Shown here: piece by piece, positions 11,048 through 24,360 of the stretch
How positions within the stretch are numbered: position 1 is the stretch's first letter
Layout: each line of letters opens with the position of its first letter
Assembly: GCA_008694505.1 (NCBI GenBank)
Contig: VZDJ01000174.1
Location: forward strand, 5,536,601 to 5,600,600
From: Cyanoderma ruficeps
Lineage: Eukaryota; Chordata; Aves; Passeriformes; Timaliidae
Reading direction: 5' to 3'
Length of the DNA: 64,000 bases
Notes under the pieces: model-generated
Seen by the model: only the letters and a program-made list of their open reading frames with translations
What the model was told of the DNA's origin: nothing
Database searches by the model: none
Made by a program: the position numbers and the translations under genes

Positions 11048-11086
11048 TGCTGGAATGTTAATACACATTCCAGCAGGCACATTCCA
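11048..11086. promoter_or_regulatory. Triple TEAD-type (MCAT) motif cluster with 11-bp hairpin
   Basis: The 8-mer ACATTCCA occurs three times in 39 bases: reverse orientation at 11051-11058 (TGGAATGT), forward at 11065-11072 and forward at 11079-11086. The first two lie inside a perfect inverted repeat, TGCTGGAATGT / ACATTCCAGCA, with a 6-base spacer. ACATTCCA is the consensus of TEAD (TEF-1) factors, the DNA partners of YAP/TAZ. Motif presence is seen directly; enhancer function is inferred. Confidence 0.45.
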
Positions 11087-14000
11087 GAGGGGATAACTTC
11101 ACTAAGTGCAGCCACGCTGCACCAGAGATGAATTCAGCCTGGGGTGCTTGCTGGCAAACACAGCACCATCCATCCCTGTTTACTCACCCCAAACCCTCAA
11201 GTTTGTGTCGACCTGTGAGCCAGGAGCACTCCAGAAGAGAGCCAGGGAGTGGGAAATAACAGAGATATGTCTGTATATTGGAAAGGTAAATTGCTCCCCT
11301 GGAAAAAGCAATCCTGAGGGTTGGCAAGTCATTGGTAAGAGGAGCTGGAGACAGCCCCTGGTAGCTGAGGATCAAGGCTGGAAGGCTCCTATCAGCACCA
11401 CCAGGGCCTCCAGCGATCCGGGACTAATCCTGACCCTGCCTGACACAGGCCAGAGCAGCAGCGGGTACAGCGTGGCTGGGAAGGGAAGGTTGATTTGCCT
11501 GGCAGAATGTGCATTTTAATTGCTCATTTTCTTGCCTTTTATATGTGATTTGATTGTGAATTATGTTTTCTGCATTTGTAATTAGAGGGTAGAGCAGATG
11601 GTGAGGTTTTGTCTGAAGTGATGTAGCCGTTGAAGAACTCACACTCCTGGCTGACGATTTCCTAGGAAGGGAGTGCTGTGACATGAAGATACCCTGGGAG
11701 TTGCTTGAAGGGAATTCCACTTTCTAAATAGTCTGGGACAGAAATTTAAATTATAGAAACTTGCATTGTCCCACTGAAATCAGTATCCAGGCTGGTTTAC
11801 ACCACCTGTGAAACTGTTCACTGGGGAGAAACTATTTTTCACTTACACCTAGAAATGCCTGCTCTCAGACTGTGCCTGCAGTGAGCTGTGCTGTATTTAT
11901 TGACGTGTGACACATGCCACAGGCAGCCCACAAATGTCAGGGGGGTTTGCTTGTGAGTCTGAAAGGGACTGGATGATGAAAGCTGCTCAGTGCTTGGTAG
12001 AGCCCATGAGCAGTGGATTTTCCAGGAGGCAAAGGAGGAGGAGGATGGTGAGATGGATGTGGGGGCTTTGCAGCCTTTCCAGCTTCACCCTCTGAGGCTT
12101 TGGCTGCCCACAGCCTGACACAGCCTGCTGGGACATGGGGTGCAAGCAGAGCATTCTGCACTACCAACTCATCCACCAGAGACAGATCTTCACAGCCTTG
12201 GGATATTCCCAGCTCTGCCTTGTCCTCCTATCCTGCACTGGGAGGCAGTATTTTGTAATTCAAAACTTCCAAAAGTTACAAAGTTGAAATTTGGGAAGGA
12301 TAATTTGGAAAGCTGTGGGAGTTCCCTGAAGGGTGGCATCACTTTGTGCCTCTCTGTGTCAACCAGACACTTCATTCATCAGCTTCCCACTTGGTTGGTG
12401 ATTTGCAGTGGAAATGTTGGGAGTAGAGTCTCAAAACAGGGCGGATCCTGACTATATTTTTGAAAAAGAGAGAAAATCCTTCCTAGAAAGTTGCTTAAAT
12501 ATGTTTTAGCCTTTCATCCCTGTCTTCTTTTATCAGACACAAGCTTTCAGTGATATACCAGTAGGCAGAGCTGAGAGCTCAGCTAACAAACAGCTCCCAA
12601 AATAAGATGTTCTGCCACCTTCCAGCCTCCCGCCTTGGGAAGATGAGGTGTTTCCCATCCCACTGCCTTTCTCCACGCAGTCAGACCTTCTGCTCCCCTT
12701 TAGAAATCCTCGGCACCGTGTGAGTCTGGTTAACAAGGCTCAGGAGGTGCTGACATCCAGTTCCTTTCTGGAGGACATTTGTTTATGGCATTCATTTATG
12801 AAGACATATGGAGGGTCACCCACGCTGGCTCTGGGGAGCACATGCTGAAATGCTCGTGGGTGAACGTCTCACAGCCCCGTCCCACTTCACAGGAACTCCT
12901 TGTGCAGTGTCACCCCTGTGTGGGATGGCACAGGGCAGTGCAGCTGAAGGTGAGCTTCAGGCTCTGACTGCATAAATCCCTGAGGATCTGGGTTGCTCCA
13001 CAGAAGCACCAGAACCATCTTGGTGTATCCTGACCTCCCTGCACGACCTTATCTCTAACCTGGAACCTGCCCCTCGCTCCAGAGGCAGCGCTGATGCAAG
13101 AAGGAGCCCTGAGAAGGTCCCATAATAAATCAAACCCACTTACAGGGGTGTGTGCCTGCTCTGGCAGGGCTCTGGGGGGAGGGATGGGGGGTTTCCAAAG
13201 GGAGTTTGCTGGCTCTGGTGGCTGCAGTCAGATGGTCTGATGGCATCCTTCATCTTCTGGAGGGATGTGGTTACTTATCTCTTCTCCCCGGCTGACCCTT
13301 GTAAACACTCAGCGATTTTTATTTTTACTCCTTAATACAGCAGCACTGTGAGCTCTTCCATTTGTAAAATCTATCTGAGGAGGAAAAAAAGGAAATATAT
13401 TTATAAATGCACACTCAGGCACACACATTTCATTTAAGACAACAAATAACTAGGAAAGAAGAGGCAGTAGTAATTCACTCTCGTTTTCCTCTGATGTTTT
13501 TAAATGCCTCAAGTTTTCCTCTTATGGTTTACGATGCTATCATGCTCCTGTCTAAACTACCACCTTAAAATACATTCTACATGGTTATTTTCTCCATAAA
13601 ATCCTGACAATAATAATTTCCCCTGTACTCCTACTTGCACTGTAATTTTGGATCTGCCAAGTCATCCACACCTATTTGATGGCCAGCAAATTGCAGCCTT
13701 GCAGGAATCTGCTTTCCCAACCAGCACTCATGGGTCACATTGCACCACCCTGATGACAAATTCCCTGAGCTGGCAGAGATGGCCTGGGATCACCTCAGGT
13801 CACCAGCAAGGACTGCAGGACATCAAGAGGCTCAATTAATGAATTGTGTCCTTTCAATATCAGTGGTGCTGCCCTGGGCCAGCTCATGCTGGTGACCTTG
13901 GGCAGGGCCTGGCTAAGGCTGGTGTGGTGGCACATGCCAGCTGTCCCACCTGGTCCCACTCGTCCCTCAGGCTGTTCTCCAGCCCACATGGCTGCCAAAT

Positions 14001-14977
14001 GTGTCACACTGGAGCTGCAGCAGCACCTTGTGCCTGGTTCTTGCCCTGCTCCCTCTTCCAGCTGTCACTGCACTGATCCCTGGGCAGGGATTTGGGCCTG
14101 GAGCTGCCCTGAGCAGGGCTGGGGCTGCCTTTCAGCTGCACCATGAGCCATTTAATGCAGCTCTGCTTTTCTGAGAGCCCGGCTGCTGGTGAGTGCCCAG
14201 GAGCTGCAGCCCTCTCTGAGCACTCCATCCCAGGTGGAACAGAGGATGGAATGTAAACCTTGAGGAGGAGCAGGTCAGTACCCAATGTCATGTAATTTGT
14301 GCTTGGTAAAACCAGAGGTTTCCTGGAGCAAAACTCATCATCTGTTGTAGCCTGGTGGGTGTTTTTTTCCTGTATCTTTGGAAAGAATTGCCACATTAAC
14401 CCTGTTCTGGTTAGATTTGAAGCAAAGGCTTTTTTTCTCAATTACTGATCTTGCCAGCTCATTCGTAGCAAGGAAAGAAACCCTGGGAGCATTGCCAAAC
14501 CATGAGAACATCCTCACAGAGCCGGACACTGCTACTGCATGATATAATTTCTCCTCGAGGTTGTTTTAGCTCATCTGAGATAAGGGTAAGATTTTATTTT
14601 TTTCGGGTTTTTGTTTGTTTGTTCAGTTTTCAGTTTGATTTTTGGTTTGAACTTTCAGCTTACTGCATGGGATGTTTTGGGATCATCAGCGATGCTATCT
14701 GGTCTTATCTCCAAAGCACACTGCTGAAAACCATCAAGGAGTGGGTCTGGCTTAAGCAGGAATTAAGTGGCTCCCTGGATTTTGAGACAGAAAAAATGTG
14801 GCGTCCTGCTGCTTGCATTTGCCTTTTGCTTTGTCCAAAAGTTGCTTCAGTCTAGTCCAGGGCACACAGAAATTCATCTGCTTCATTCAGAAGTTTTCCA
14901 TGTAGCCCAGATATTTGCTGTGTGCAGTGACACCCTGCATCCATGCACTAATGCCTTGCCCAGCAGTTATTATGGTC
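11087..14977. other. Intergenic, no gene recognised
   Basis: Unique-looking sequence with patches of higher GC (13840-14130) and AT-rich patches (13330-13640, 14560-14720). The open frames are short, unrelated to each other and without domain signatures. No repeat family was recognised. Confidence 0.55.
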
Positions 14978-15026
<49 letters not shown>

Positions 15027-15034
15027 GTAATAGT
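14978..15034 (+). repeat. (AAT)n microsatellite, 16 perfect copies
   Basis: Sixteen uninterrupted AAT units occupy 14978-15025, followed by decaying AGT/AAT/AGT units to about 15034. The tract lies immediately before a sequence resembling an avian LTR. Confidence 0.95.
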
Positions 15035-15040
15035 GACAGT

Positions 15041-15480
15041 TATTGGGATATTATGAGAGATGGAATCACTGGGAGATGTCTTGAAACATGATTTATTGCT
15101 CTTCTTCTACAGTCTCATGAAGGGTGAGAACCTCATACACCAGGAGTTTGTGGTCCGTGGTCACAAGACCATGGGTTACAAGGTGTCATGAAGGTTAATT
15201 AGCCAATAAATTACTGCCACAAAGAATGTTTTTACTTTCACACCAATCCTTAATTAATTTGTATCACACATCTCGCACAATGCAAACCTTTTGAACCAAC
15301 CATCTAATGACACACAAACTTACAGTACTACACCTTAAAACTTATTACCTTTATAACTACTTCCATATCTTAATATTAAAACCTTAAAACTCTCCACTAC
15401 CTAGCTTAATATGTCTCTATCTATATCACAAACCCACATTCTTGCTTTCGGTCTCTAAAGCTGGAAGCCTTTTCCAAAGC
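15041..15480 (-). mobile_element. Endogenous retrovirus LTR fragment (passerine ERVK-like), reverse orientation
   Basis: The block from the purine-rich start near 15050 through a long A/C-rich, T-poor segment (15235-15450, with runs of short phrases such as ACTTATTACCTTTATAAC) resembles an LTR family I associate with songbird genomes. On the minus strand an AATAAA (TTTATT at about 15090 on +) sits near the left end, as expected for the R/U5 side of a reversed LTR. The strong strand asymmetry of C against G also sets it off from its flanks. The right limit is uncertain and related sequence may reach about 15720. No retroviral gene is visible. Family naming is from memory. Confidence 0.65.
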
Positions 15481-16500
15481 CTTAAGTCAAACCCTGTATT
15501 CATTTCTGTGTTTGAGCCTGTGTGCACAAGATTTTGAGAATTTTCTGTGCCTGGATTTCCCACGAACAGTGCTTGTGCCAGGCTTTGCAGAAGAAGGGAG
15601 GGTAAGCAGGGGAAATGCAGACACTGGTTTGCCCAGGTCTAGGACCCTCACTGCTTCTTGCACTTTGGTGAGAACCAGGAGTGGTTGATATTGCTCTTCC
15701 CTCACTACCTCGTGGCTGAGGGGGTTATTCCTGTGTGAGCAGAGGAGGAAGAAGAGGAGGAAGACGAGGCCAGAAACCTTGTCTGGCCCAGTGCTGATAT
15801 GAGCAGTAAATCATCCCCTGCTTGCACAGAGGAGCTCAGGGCAGAGGGGCTGTGGGGTTCAGATGGAATCCCCATTCCAAAGCCATTTGTTGGTTTGCTG
15901 GGATGGGTGACAGAGGGGAAGGTGACTCTGGGTGGGTTTAAAGCAGCTCATGGGAGCAGGGAAAGGGGCAAGGGCATCTGTTGAGAAGGATAATGGACTC
16001 TTTGGAGCATCATGTGGGGATCTGTATGTTAAATCTGCTGCTTTGCCTCAGATTGACTTCACTTGTGCTTGCAGAACTGAACTGAGTGAGGTTTTCTGCC
16101 TCATTTTGCCCTTGAAATGCTGAAGAATCTGAATGCAGGGAGAAAATGTGCCTGCTGCACACTTTGGGCCATGCTCTGCTCTTGGAGGTTCCTCATTCTT
16201 GTTCTTTCTGGGATGAGCTGTCCATCACCCCACAGGACCCTTTCACTTTTTCTCTCCCTTTCCCACCTTCTATTTGTTTTCAGAAAGGAGTATTGCAGTA
16301 AGAGCTAAACACCAGTGAAATTTATTAGTAATTTGGAAGAGATATTAGTAAAATATTTGCTAAAGAGTCAGCGAGGGGAAGTCCATTAGGTCATGGATGA
16401 AAGTGTGTATCTTTTTCCCTTTGCTGCCTTGTTAGCTCTTAAATTTCTCTTAAAATTAAGTTGACACAGAACAGCAGAGACACCCAGTTTCTTTTTTTTC
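15481..16500. other. Intergenic, possible ERV remnant then unique sequence
   Basis: 15481-15720 may continue the neighbouring retroviral element but has no recognisable gag, pol or env frame. A purine-rich GAGGAA-type tract lies at 15739-15772. The remainder looks unique with no supported gene. Confidence 0.4.
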
Positions 16501-16502
16501 TC

Positions 16503-16735
16503 TTTCCCTTTATTATATATATAAATTTCTATATACATAATATAAAGTAGTTATAAAAATTTGCAGTGTTATATATAATGATACATGAGTGATATTTATA
16601 TAGAGATCTAATGTATATAATAATAAATTACAGTACAATAGAATGTAATAAATATAAACATAAAGGCAAATATTAATATTATTATACAATAACATTATAT
16701 ATATAAAGAATAAGATCAAAAGGATCATCTTATTC
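16503..16735. repeat. AT-rich low-complexity tract
   Basis: A segment of about 230 bases made almost entirely of A and T, with repeated TATATA, TAATAA and ATTATA words and only scattered G or C. An open frame on the minus strand through it (rich in I, Y, L and N) is a product of this composition. It has no clear repeating unit. Confidence 0.85.
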
Positions 16736-17922
16736 TAATCAAAGATCATTTTCTGAGGAAATGCTTCAGTTTTATCCTTGGAGTGTAAGTCTAAAGATCA
16801 GCATAGAAGCAGAGGTAACAGAAAAAATATACAGCACATTGGGGTTTTGTTGGTGGTGGCTTTTTTTATTAAGCATGGCAGCAGCATCTGCATTTAATTT
16901 TTCCGCTATGAAAATTTGTACTTGTCACTATTTAACAAGGTTATTAGCAATAAAAAATGTGAATAAAAAATAAACCCAATGCAACCACATCGCAATTATC
17001 CCATTCTCTCTGTAATGATCCAGCTTGAGGAGTTCCCCATGCAGTGCTCATTTCACAAACTAATTATAGCAACTGCATTATAAACTGCACCGTTGGTATG
17101 TGCTGCTCCACATGCAGCAGATGAGTGTGATTGTTCCATCCTGGAACTGGTCTGGCAGAGAGTGCTGCCTTAGTGGGGGAGAGGAGCACTCACACAGAGG
17201 CAGTCAGGGTTGGTCCTGTGGCAGATATTTTTCAAGAGTATTGTCATGACAACTGAGTCGAGGAATTCCTTTTCCTGCCTTTGTTACAACCTTTGTTAGG
17301 TGAGAATTGAATCGTGGCATTCAATTTATGTTTAATTTCTGCCTGTGCTGTGGCTGGGCTCCATTTCATGCCCTGCACTCCGGACAAGTGCTGTCAATGT
17401 GAACACTCAGCATCCTACTGTGTCTGAGCAGGCTCCTCCAAACAGTTGGGAGGAAAGAACCCGTTTGCCTGTTGTTTTATTTTTGATGGGATTTTTTTCC
17501 TCCCTATGGAGGTGTCCTGGCACAGCCTTGGCTCAGTGTGGGCTGGGCTGTGCTGAGGGTGGTGCTGGCAGCGGTGTGGACGCTGCAGGAGCACGTCACG
17601 CTGTCGGGGTCTGTGCAGGAGCCAGGGAGAAGTGCAGAATTGCATTTCAGCTCAGATGTGCCTGTCACTTTGCAGGGCCAGTGAGGCACCCTGGGACCTG
17701 GGCTAAGTAACCCTGTAGCTGGAAAGGAGATGTCCAAACTGGTTTGAGAGGTGGGAAGGAAGGGCAAAGACGCAGCTTTTATTTGTGCCAGCATGCCTGT
17801 GTCGTCACTCTGTAGCATCATCCTTGCCCACAGGCAACCTGTGCGCTCTGTCTCCTTTATAACGTGTTTGCTTATTTATTTATTTAAATTTTTTCTGAGG
17901 CTTCATTCTGATCAGCTGGCAG

Positions 17923-17941
17923 GGCAGGGCAGGGCAGGGCA
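17923..17941 (+). repeat. Short tandem repeat of GGCAG, about four units
   Basis: Four consecutive GGCAG pentamers lie within a short GC-rich patch. This is a minor simple repeat. Confidence 0.8.
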
Positions 17942-20900
17942 GCCTTGACTCCCCTGTGAGCTTGCTGATGTGTGCTGGGGCTGTTCTTGGCTCACAAGCA
18001 TCCGAGTGACCACAACAACCACCAGAGCATCTGGCGTGCCAGCTGCACTGCCAGCTCTGCATGGCACTGACATGGCAGCCTGGCAGCTCTGAACTTCACT
18101 GTGCAATAACGAAGGGTCAGCTGCAGAAAGGGAGTTTGTTTATAGAAGAAAAAAAACCCTAAGGTGGACATAGTTTGTGTCAATCCCCCCAAACTCAGAA
18201 TTCAGAATTCAGGAGCAGGAGGTGTTTGCAGCTCATGTTGCTTTGGTCGTTGGGGGAGGCACCTCTTCAGACCTCTTCTCCTTTGTTGCTACATCAGGAT
18301 CTTTTGTTCACCAGGTGTATTGGAGCTCTCCAGACTTTGTTTGCACTGAGCACTTTGCTCCAACCCTCAGAGGGATCAGGAGCTTTGAATGTCTGCAGGG
18401 ACCAACAGCGCTCACCGCTGTGCTGCAGAAAGCCTTGGAAAGGCAAGGAAAAATGAGGCAGAAAATGTCTTTCTTAGCCTGGGAAAAATGATTGGTTGGT
18501 TGAAAGGGTAGACATAAGCCCAGACACAAAGCAGGGGCAGGACAGAGAAAGAGCAGCCTGTGCACAGGGGTTTCTGTCTGAGTGACTGAGTGACGTGCCC
18601 TGGGAGCTGATTTGATCCAGCAGCCCCAAGCCAACCACCCCAAAGGCACCACGGCATCCTTAGTTTTGGGGAAGATTTGTCACAGCTAATGGGTACAGCC
18701 AGATTAAGGGTAAATCCAAAGAAGCAGGTGACAGAAGCACAGAGCTCCAGCTCCTGCCCTTGCTGGGGTGTTCTTCAGGGTGTGCTGCTTTCATCCTGCT
18801 GTCACTGCTGTAAATAACCTCGAGCTCCTTCCAGGCTGTGGCTCACCTCTGGCAACATCCTCCCGGGAAAATCCAGAATTACTGCAGCTCCTCTTTCCAT
18901 GAAATGTATCCATGCTCCCAGTCTGATACACAATGGTCTGTTTTCCCCCTTTTAAACCTTATCTTCTTTGTTTTTAAAATAAAAATTAACTTGCTGCTCA
19001 TCTTTCATTTCCTTTTCATGCTCTGAGCAGTGAGTAATTAGAGCTGCATCACACTGGAGAAATTACAACAATATGATGTTTCTACAGTTAAATCTGCATA
19101 AGTATAATATCTTTGAAAAATAACAAGCTGCTCTAAGGGAAATTAATTATCCCATTGGGACGGTCGTTATTCTGAAACAAAAGCTCTCAGTTTTCTTTGC
19201 CCACTTTAATTTTGGGCATTTATTTCATTTTAAGTACTGGCCACATATTCCATCCCTTTTCACTGTGGCTGGAACATAAATAACAACACGTTTAAAGCAG
19301 TGTAAAGTCTGTCTTGGAACCTATTATAGATATCACAAGAATATTAAGCAACTTTAAAATTAAGTCAAAGTGCATTTTGCAAATCTGCATTGGTGGTTAT
19401 ATATCATTACTGTTCATCAAGCCAGTTCAGCCTCATTCTCCTTGGCTATTCTTTTTTTTTTTTGAGTTGCTGCTTCTTTGAGGAACATGACTCCATTTAT
19501 CAAAATAAGCTTTTATTATCATTATATTCTCTTCCCAAGCACAAGCATTGTATTTAAGAGAGATAATTTTTTTTCCCATAGGGGATGGTACTGCTGTACA
19601 TGGTGTATCCCTGTATTTGAGAATCCCCCTCTCCCCAACACCCAAAACCTATTATCAAGTCTTGCATGTGACTGCAATAGCTTTGTAGTCAAGGTGAATT
19701 ACAAGGATTCTTGCTGAATCCCTGACAGATACAAATACCTAGTTATTCTTGGCTTTCCTGCTGAACCTAATCAAAGGTGTTGTTTATTAAAATCCTATTG
19801 TCTCTGCAGTGAGGAACAAGGACAAGTTGCTCTGGAGTGATTTAATACTTCCAGCAGTTCTGTGTAAAGATTTATTATGGCCAGGAGAAAGAGCAAACAC
19901 AAAATGCTCGAGTCATTACTTTTAATTTGCCACTTCTTTAAAAATATATATACACAATGCTAAAAGCTTCTCTACAGTTCAGTGTGATCTCTTATCAGTC
20001 AGGGGAACAGACCAAAGCATAAACCCTCACCTTTCCTTCAAACAGAGGAAGGACATGAAGATTTAGCCTTGGATTTGAAGGCAGACCACCATACTTCTGC
20101 TTAGACTGGTGGTTTTTAGAGTTTTGAGACTAGCAGATATTAAAAAAAAAAATCAGCTTTAATGATTGAAATTACCTGTTCAAACTATGCAGTTGTGCCC
20201 GTGATTCTCTCTGAGGGGATGCACTGGGGAGGACAATGCTGCCTACAGAGGGGCTCTGCCCTGCAGTCAGGTCTTGGCCCCACACCTGGGTGACAGCAGA
20301 GCCCTGTGTGCAGGGCCACAGAAACTGAACTCGTTCCAAGTGGGATGTACATTTTTTCCAAGTAATGAGCTTTTCTTTGTGATTCAGTTTTATTAAGGTT
20401 CTCAGGGACTTAGCACAAAGATAAATGAGCGAGTACAATTAATAAATGCTACTATTCAGCTCTCTGAGCTTTTAAACTGCTTATCTAATCATATGTAATC
20501 TTTATTCACAGTGTTAAAACTACCACATTACAACAGTTGTAATCAATTAGGAAAATGGCTTTAATGGTTTCAAGAAGGTAAAAGGCAACATTTGCTTTTG
20601 CAGGCTGCCCCTGCTCAGGTGAAGGGAACTCTGGCTTGGCAGCTATGCTAAGAACCAGCATCTAAATCTGAGAGGTGATCAGTGAAGGAAAGCTGCTGCC
20701 TTCCCTCCCCTGTGATAAGGGAGCCCAAGACCAGGAGAGAGATGGGAGAAGAGAGCACCATCACACTATTCCACAACAATCCAGTGGCATTTCACTGTCT
20801 TCTGTGGCTACTTTTTCTGCAGCCTGTTCAATCACAGCAGTCAGACCTGCAACCCAAAATCTTCTTATCCTTAGTTATCCCACAAGTCCTGGTTAGAATG

Positions 20901-21929
20901 GGTTCTTATTATGTGAAAGGAATTTTCTCTCTGACATTTTAATATTTCTAACCACTGTTTCCAGATTCTTTCTTTCTCACTGCTAAAGCCATGGAACTTG
21001 TATTAAAGAATAAAAAGCCAGCCATGTGATCAGACATGTCCTGGCAGGTTTGGTCATACACTCTACACTCTGCTGAGTGCCAGGGCAGGACAATACTGAC
21101 CTAAAGGAAGTTCCAAGCCTGTAAGAGCTTGGAACCCAGCAGGAGCCCAGTGATCGTGGCTCTGGCTGCATCCAGGAAATCCAGTCATTCCTGATGGTGC
21201 CTCTTGACTTTGAGCCTGAATTTCCCTCTCTTCTCTGTTTCAATTTGCACATAACTCCTGTGGTGAGATGCTTCTGCTTTAGGTTTCGTGTGTTTGCTTA
21301 TTGGATTGAACAGTGTTTCCCCAACTAATTTTCACCAGCAATCTGTACAGGGCTGGTTTCTGTTTGACTCATTGCCAGCTGCCAATCCCCTACTCCAGGC
21401 CTGCACAGAGAGCACAAATGAAAGCAACACCCTCAAAGCCCACACCTTCTCTGCCTTCCTGCTGCTGCCTCTTCATTTAACAACTCACAGATTTGTCTGA
21501 GCGCGTAGATATTTATTTGTCCCAGGATTTCAGCTGCAAGAGGAGATGTCTTTTAGTGTTGGAAAAATAAAAAAGACAGGTCCAAATGAAAAAATAAAAT
21601 AAAAAATCTGCAAACGTAGCAAAGAACACACTCACTCTGCCAAGGTGCATGTCTCCTTCCCCACAGGTGAGGAGTCTGGAGCTGTCTCAGGTGGCTGATG
21701 AGTGATGCTCTGCCTGGTCCAGGGGGCTGCCACTCCCTCAATCCTTCTAAAGGCTGAAATTTTACATGGCCTTTCAGGTAAAAGAAAAGGAAAGTTGTTG
21801 TTTTGATTATGTTTTATCTTTTTGTCCCGAAAAGTTGCTTTGAAAGCAGCTTGCACAGCTGATCTATGGACACCTTTCTCCTGTAATTCTGCTGTGACCT
21901 TTTCACCATCCTTCCACAAGTAACTGGGA

Positions 21930-21975
21930 AAAAAAAAAAGGCAAAAAAAAAAGCAAAAAAGCCCAAAGCCAAACA
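21930..21975. repeat. A-rich low-complexity tract
   Basis: Runs of 11, 10 and 6 A residues are separated by GGC/GC. It resembles a decayed poly(A) tail, but no retrotransposon body could be recognised on its left side. Confidence 0.8.
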
Positions 21976-24159
21976 AAAGGGTTATAAACAGATATTTTCT
22001 TTCTTCTGCCTTCAGAGAGTGTGGGGTTTTTTTTCCCTCACAAAACATATTCTTGCTTTACAGGCTTCAAATCTGACGGAATCAGAACAAATGGTCAGAG
22101 CCATGGCAGCAGAAAGCTTTGGACTGAGCACCAGAGAGGTGCAGTCTCAAACCAGTTTGCTCTAATGAGCAATAAATTTTTTACCTGTGGAAAAGGTCAC
22201 ACTTGAATTTCTATTTGGTGTTAATATCCCCTAGAGAAGTGACAGATACCTGTTGGGACAGGAATTGAAGAGAGAATATGAATATGAACAGGAAAAATGA
22301 AAAAAAACCCCAAACTATCCAACCCTGAAAATGAAGTGGAATTTTTGGCCAAATAGAAATGTATTAAAATCTTTACTACTGATGAAATTTTGAACACAAT
22401 CTTACAAGGGGCTTAAGGACATTTTCCAAATACGACTGAACTATATAATGTCTTTTTGGTCAGATCTGGAAGCTTTGAAATATCTTGGAAAAGGAGAGCT
22501 TGTGAAGGGTATTTCATTCTCCTAAAAAAACTGAAAAAATTGTATAATAAAACCGTCCTAATATCACCTGCTTTGATAAGAACACTTTTCCCCTCACAGG
22601 GTGTATTTTCACATGCCATATAAAAGCATTCCAGTTCCAGGATTTTTATATTTCTGCAGAAACACAAATCTGACCTGTATTCCATGCTTTCTAAGAGTTC
22701 ACTGTCCCTAATCTATTACGTGCCTCTAAGCCAAGCTCCAAGCTCTGGAGATGACACAGTCACTGGTATGGATAATTTGGCTCCTAAATATTTGCTTTGT
22801 GCCTTGAAAAAAACCCTCTTTGAGCACTTTCTTAAATGTCATTCCTTGCAGTACACAGAGCAGGCAATAAACAATAAAATTATTCACCTTGAAGAAACCA
22901 TCTGCGGTGTTTAAGGACATCACCAGTTTTTTTTTGTTGCTTTGAATGGTCCTCTGGGATGCTGTAAGTGTCATTTCAACACTGTGTTTCCCATCATTTC
23001 TGTGCCAGCCTCGTTTTGCCTCAGAAACAAAAGTGACGATGGGCAAATTAAGAAGAAATTCCACTCTCTATTAGTTCCTTTATTTCATTTATTTTTGTAA
23101 CTGTCTAATATAAATCTTGGCATTTGAAATTCTTATTTGGAGGCGGCATCAGGAGGGTTTACCCCTGGCGTGAGCAGTGCTCTGGGTGCAGCAGGGTGAC
23201 CCAGCTCTGCTGCCCGTGGTGATCCCACCTCGCTCCACGTGGAATTGTTGGCACGGGAGCACTGACCTGTGTGATGTGCCCAGCACAGGGGCCTGGGATG
23301 CTCAGCTGCAAGCAAGGAGGGTTTACACTTAATCCGGCCCCATCTGTTACCATTTTTCTTCTGTTTTTCTCATGGATGGAGCAGATGCTGCCATTTTCAG
23401 GGGAAGCTGAGCTCCCATTCCTCCCGTGCCTGCAATATTTGTGCTGCCTGCTCTGATCTGTTCCTCTGCAAGGGTGACACCCCTGACAGCAGCAGTGTGT
23501 TCTTGTGCATGGGGACATCCATCACAGCCTAAAGAGGACTTGTCTCTGCCTCCCTCAGACAGACATCCTTAGGGGAAGGCAGGCAGAGTTGCTCCCACCG
23601 GCCTCTTTCCTGCTCTGCACAAAGTCTTTGCTCTGAGTTTGGAACAAAAAGCCCAGTAATGCCCCTTAAAACTCTACCCCCACTTCATAGGAAGAGCCTG
23701 AGGCTTGAGATAGAAGTTCTGGAAAAAACTGCAGGAATGTCCATCTCAAAGAAGGCTCTCACTTATCAGGACATCAGATTATGGGAGATGAAATGCACCT
23801 GCATCCACCTCCAAAGGGAACCCACTCCTGGCAGAGTACTTGGCATGGGCAGGTTCCAGACGGGGTGATGCTGCTGGGCTGGGCCATGGAGCCCAATTAA
23901 AGGTCAGATAAGAGGCTGCTTTATTGAGAGGACAAATGTTGAGAGCTGCATTTGGAACAGGCTGGGAGAAATAATGTTTTTTTTTTTTTAAATAAGGTTC
24001 CATTGTTTTAAATGCTGTATTGTTCAGGATGTGCTGGCTTCCTCCTAATGAAAGCCTGCAAGAGCCAACCACTGATGCAATGGTCTCTGCCTTGCAGGGT
24101 TCAACCTTAGTTTCAAGGTTGTGAGGTTTATTTCTGCAGGCCAAATTTACTGTATAAAA

Positions 24160-24360
24160 TCTTTCCAAAAGCTAGCTAGCTAAAGTAATGAAAAAGCAAT
24201 CAAACTCTACGGAAGAGCCATTGCAACGGAGACAACCCACCATTATTAATCCAGCTAAAACTAAAGGCTAAGGTTTGTCAGCCTTAAAAATAAAATTAAT
24301 TCCTTCTTAGCTCTACAACCTTTAATTATTTTCGCTAATCGATGAGTTATAAAAATGTAA
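24160..24360. promoter_or_regulatory. Candidate conserved non-coding segment
   Basis: AT-rich, non-repetitive sequence with a 12-bp AGCTAGCTAGCT palindrome (24170-24181), several TTAAT/TAATT cores (24250-24330) and retained CpGs in an AT-rich setting. It has the look of slowly evolving vertebrate non-coding DNA, but there is no alignment to prove it. Confidence 0.25.

Noticed and set aside
16513..16728. 71-codon minus frame rich in I, Y, L
   Set aside because: It arises from the AT-rich low-complexity tract.
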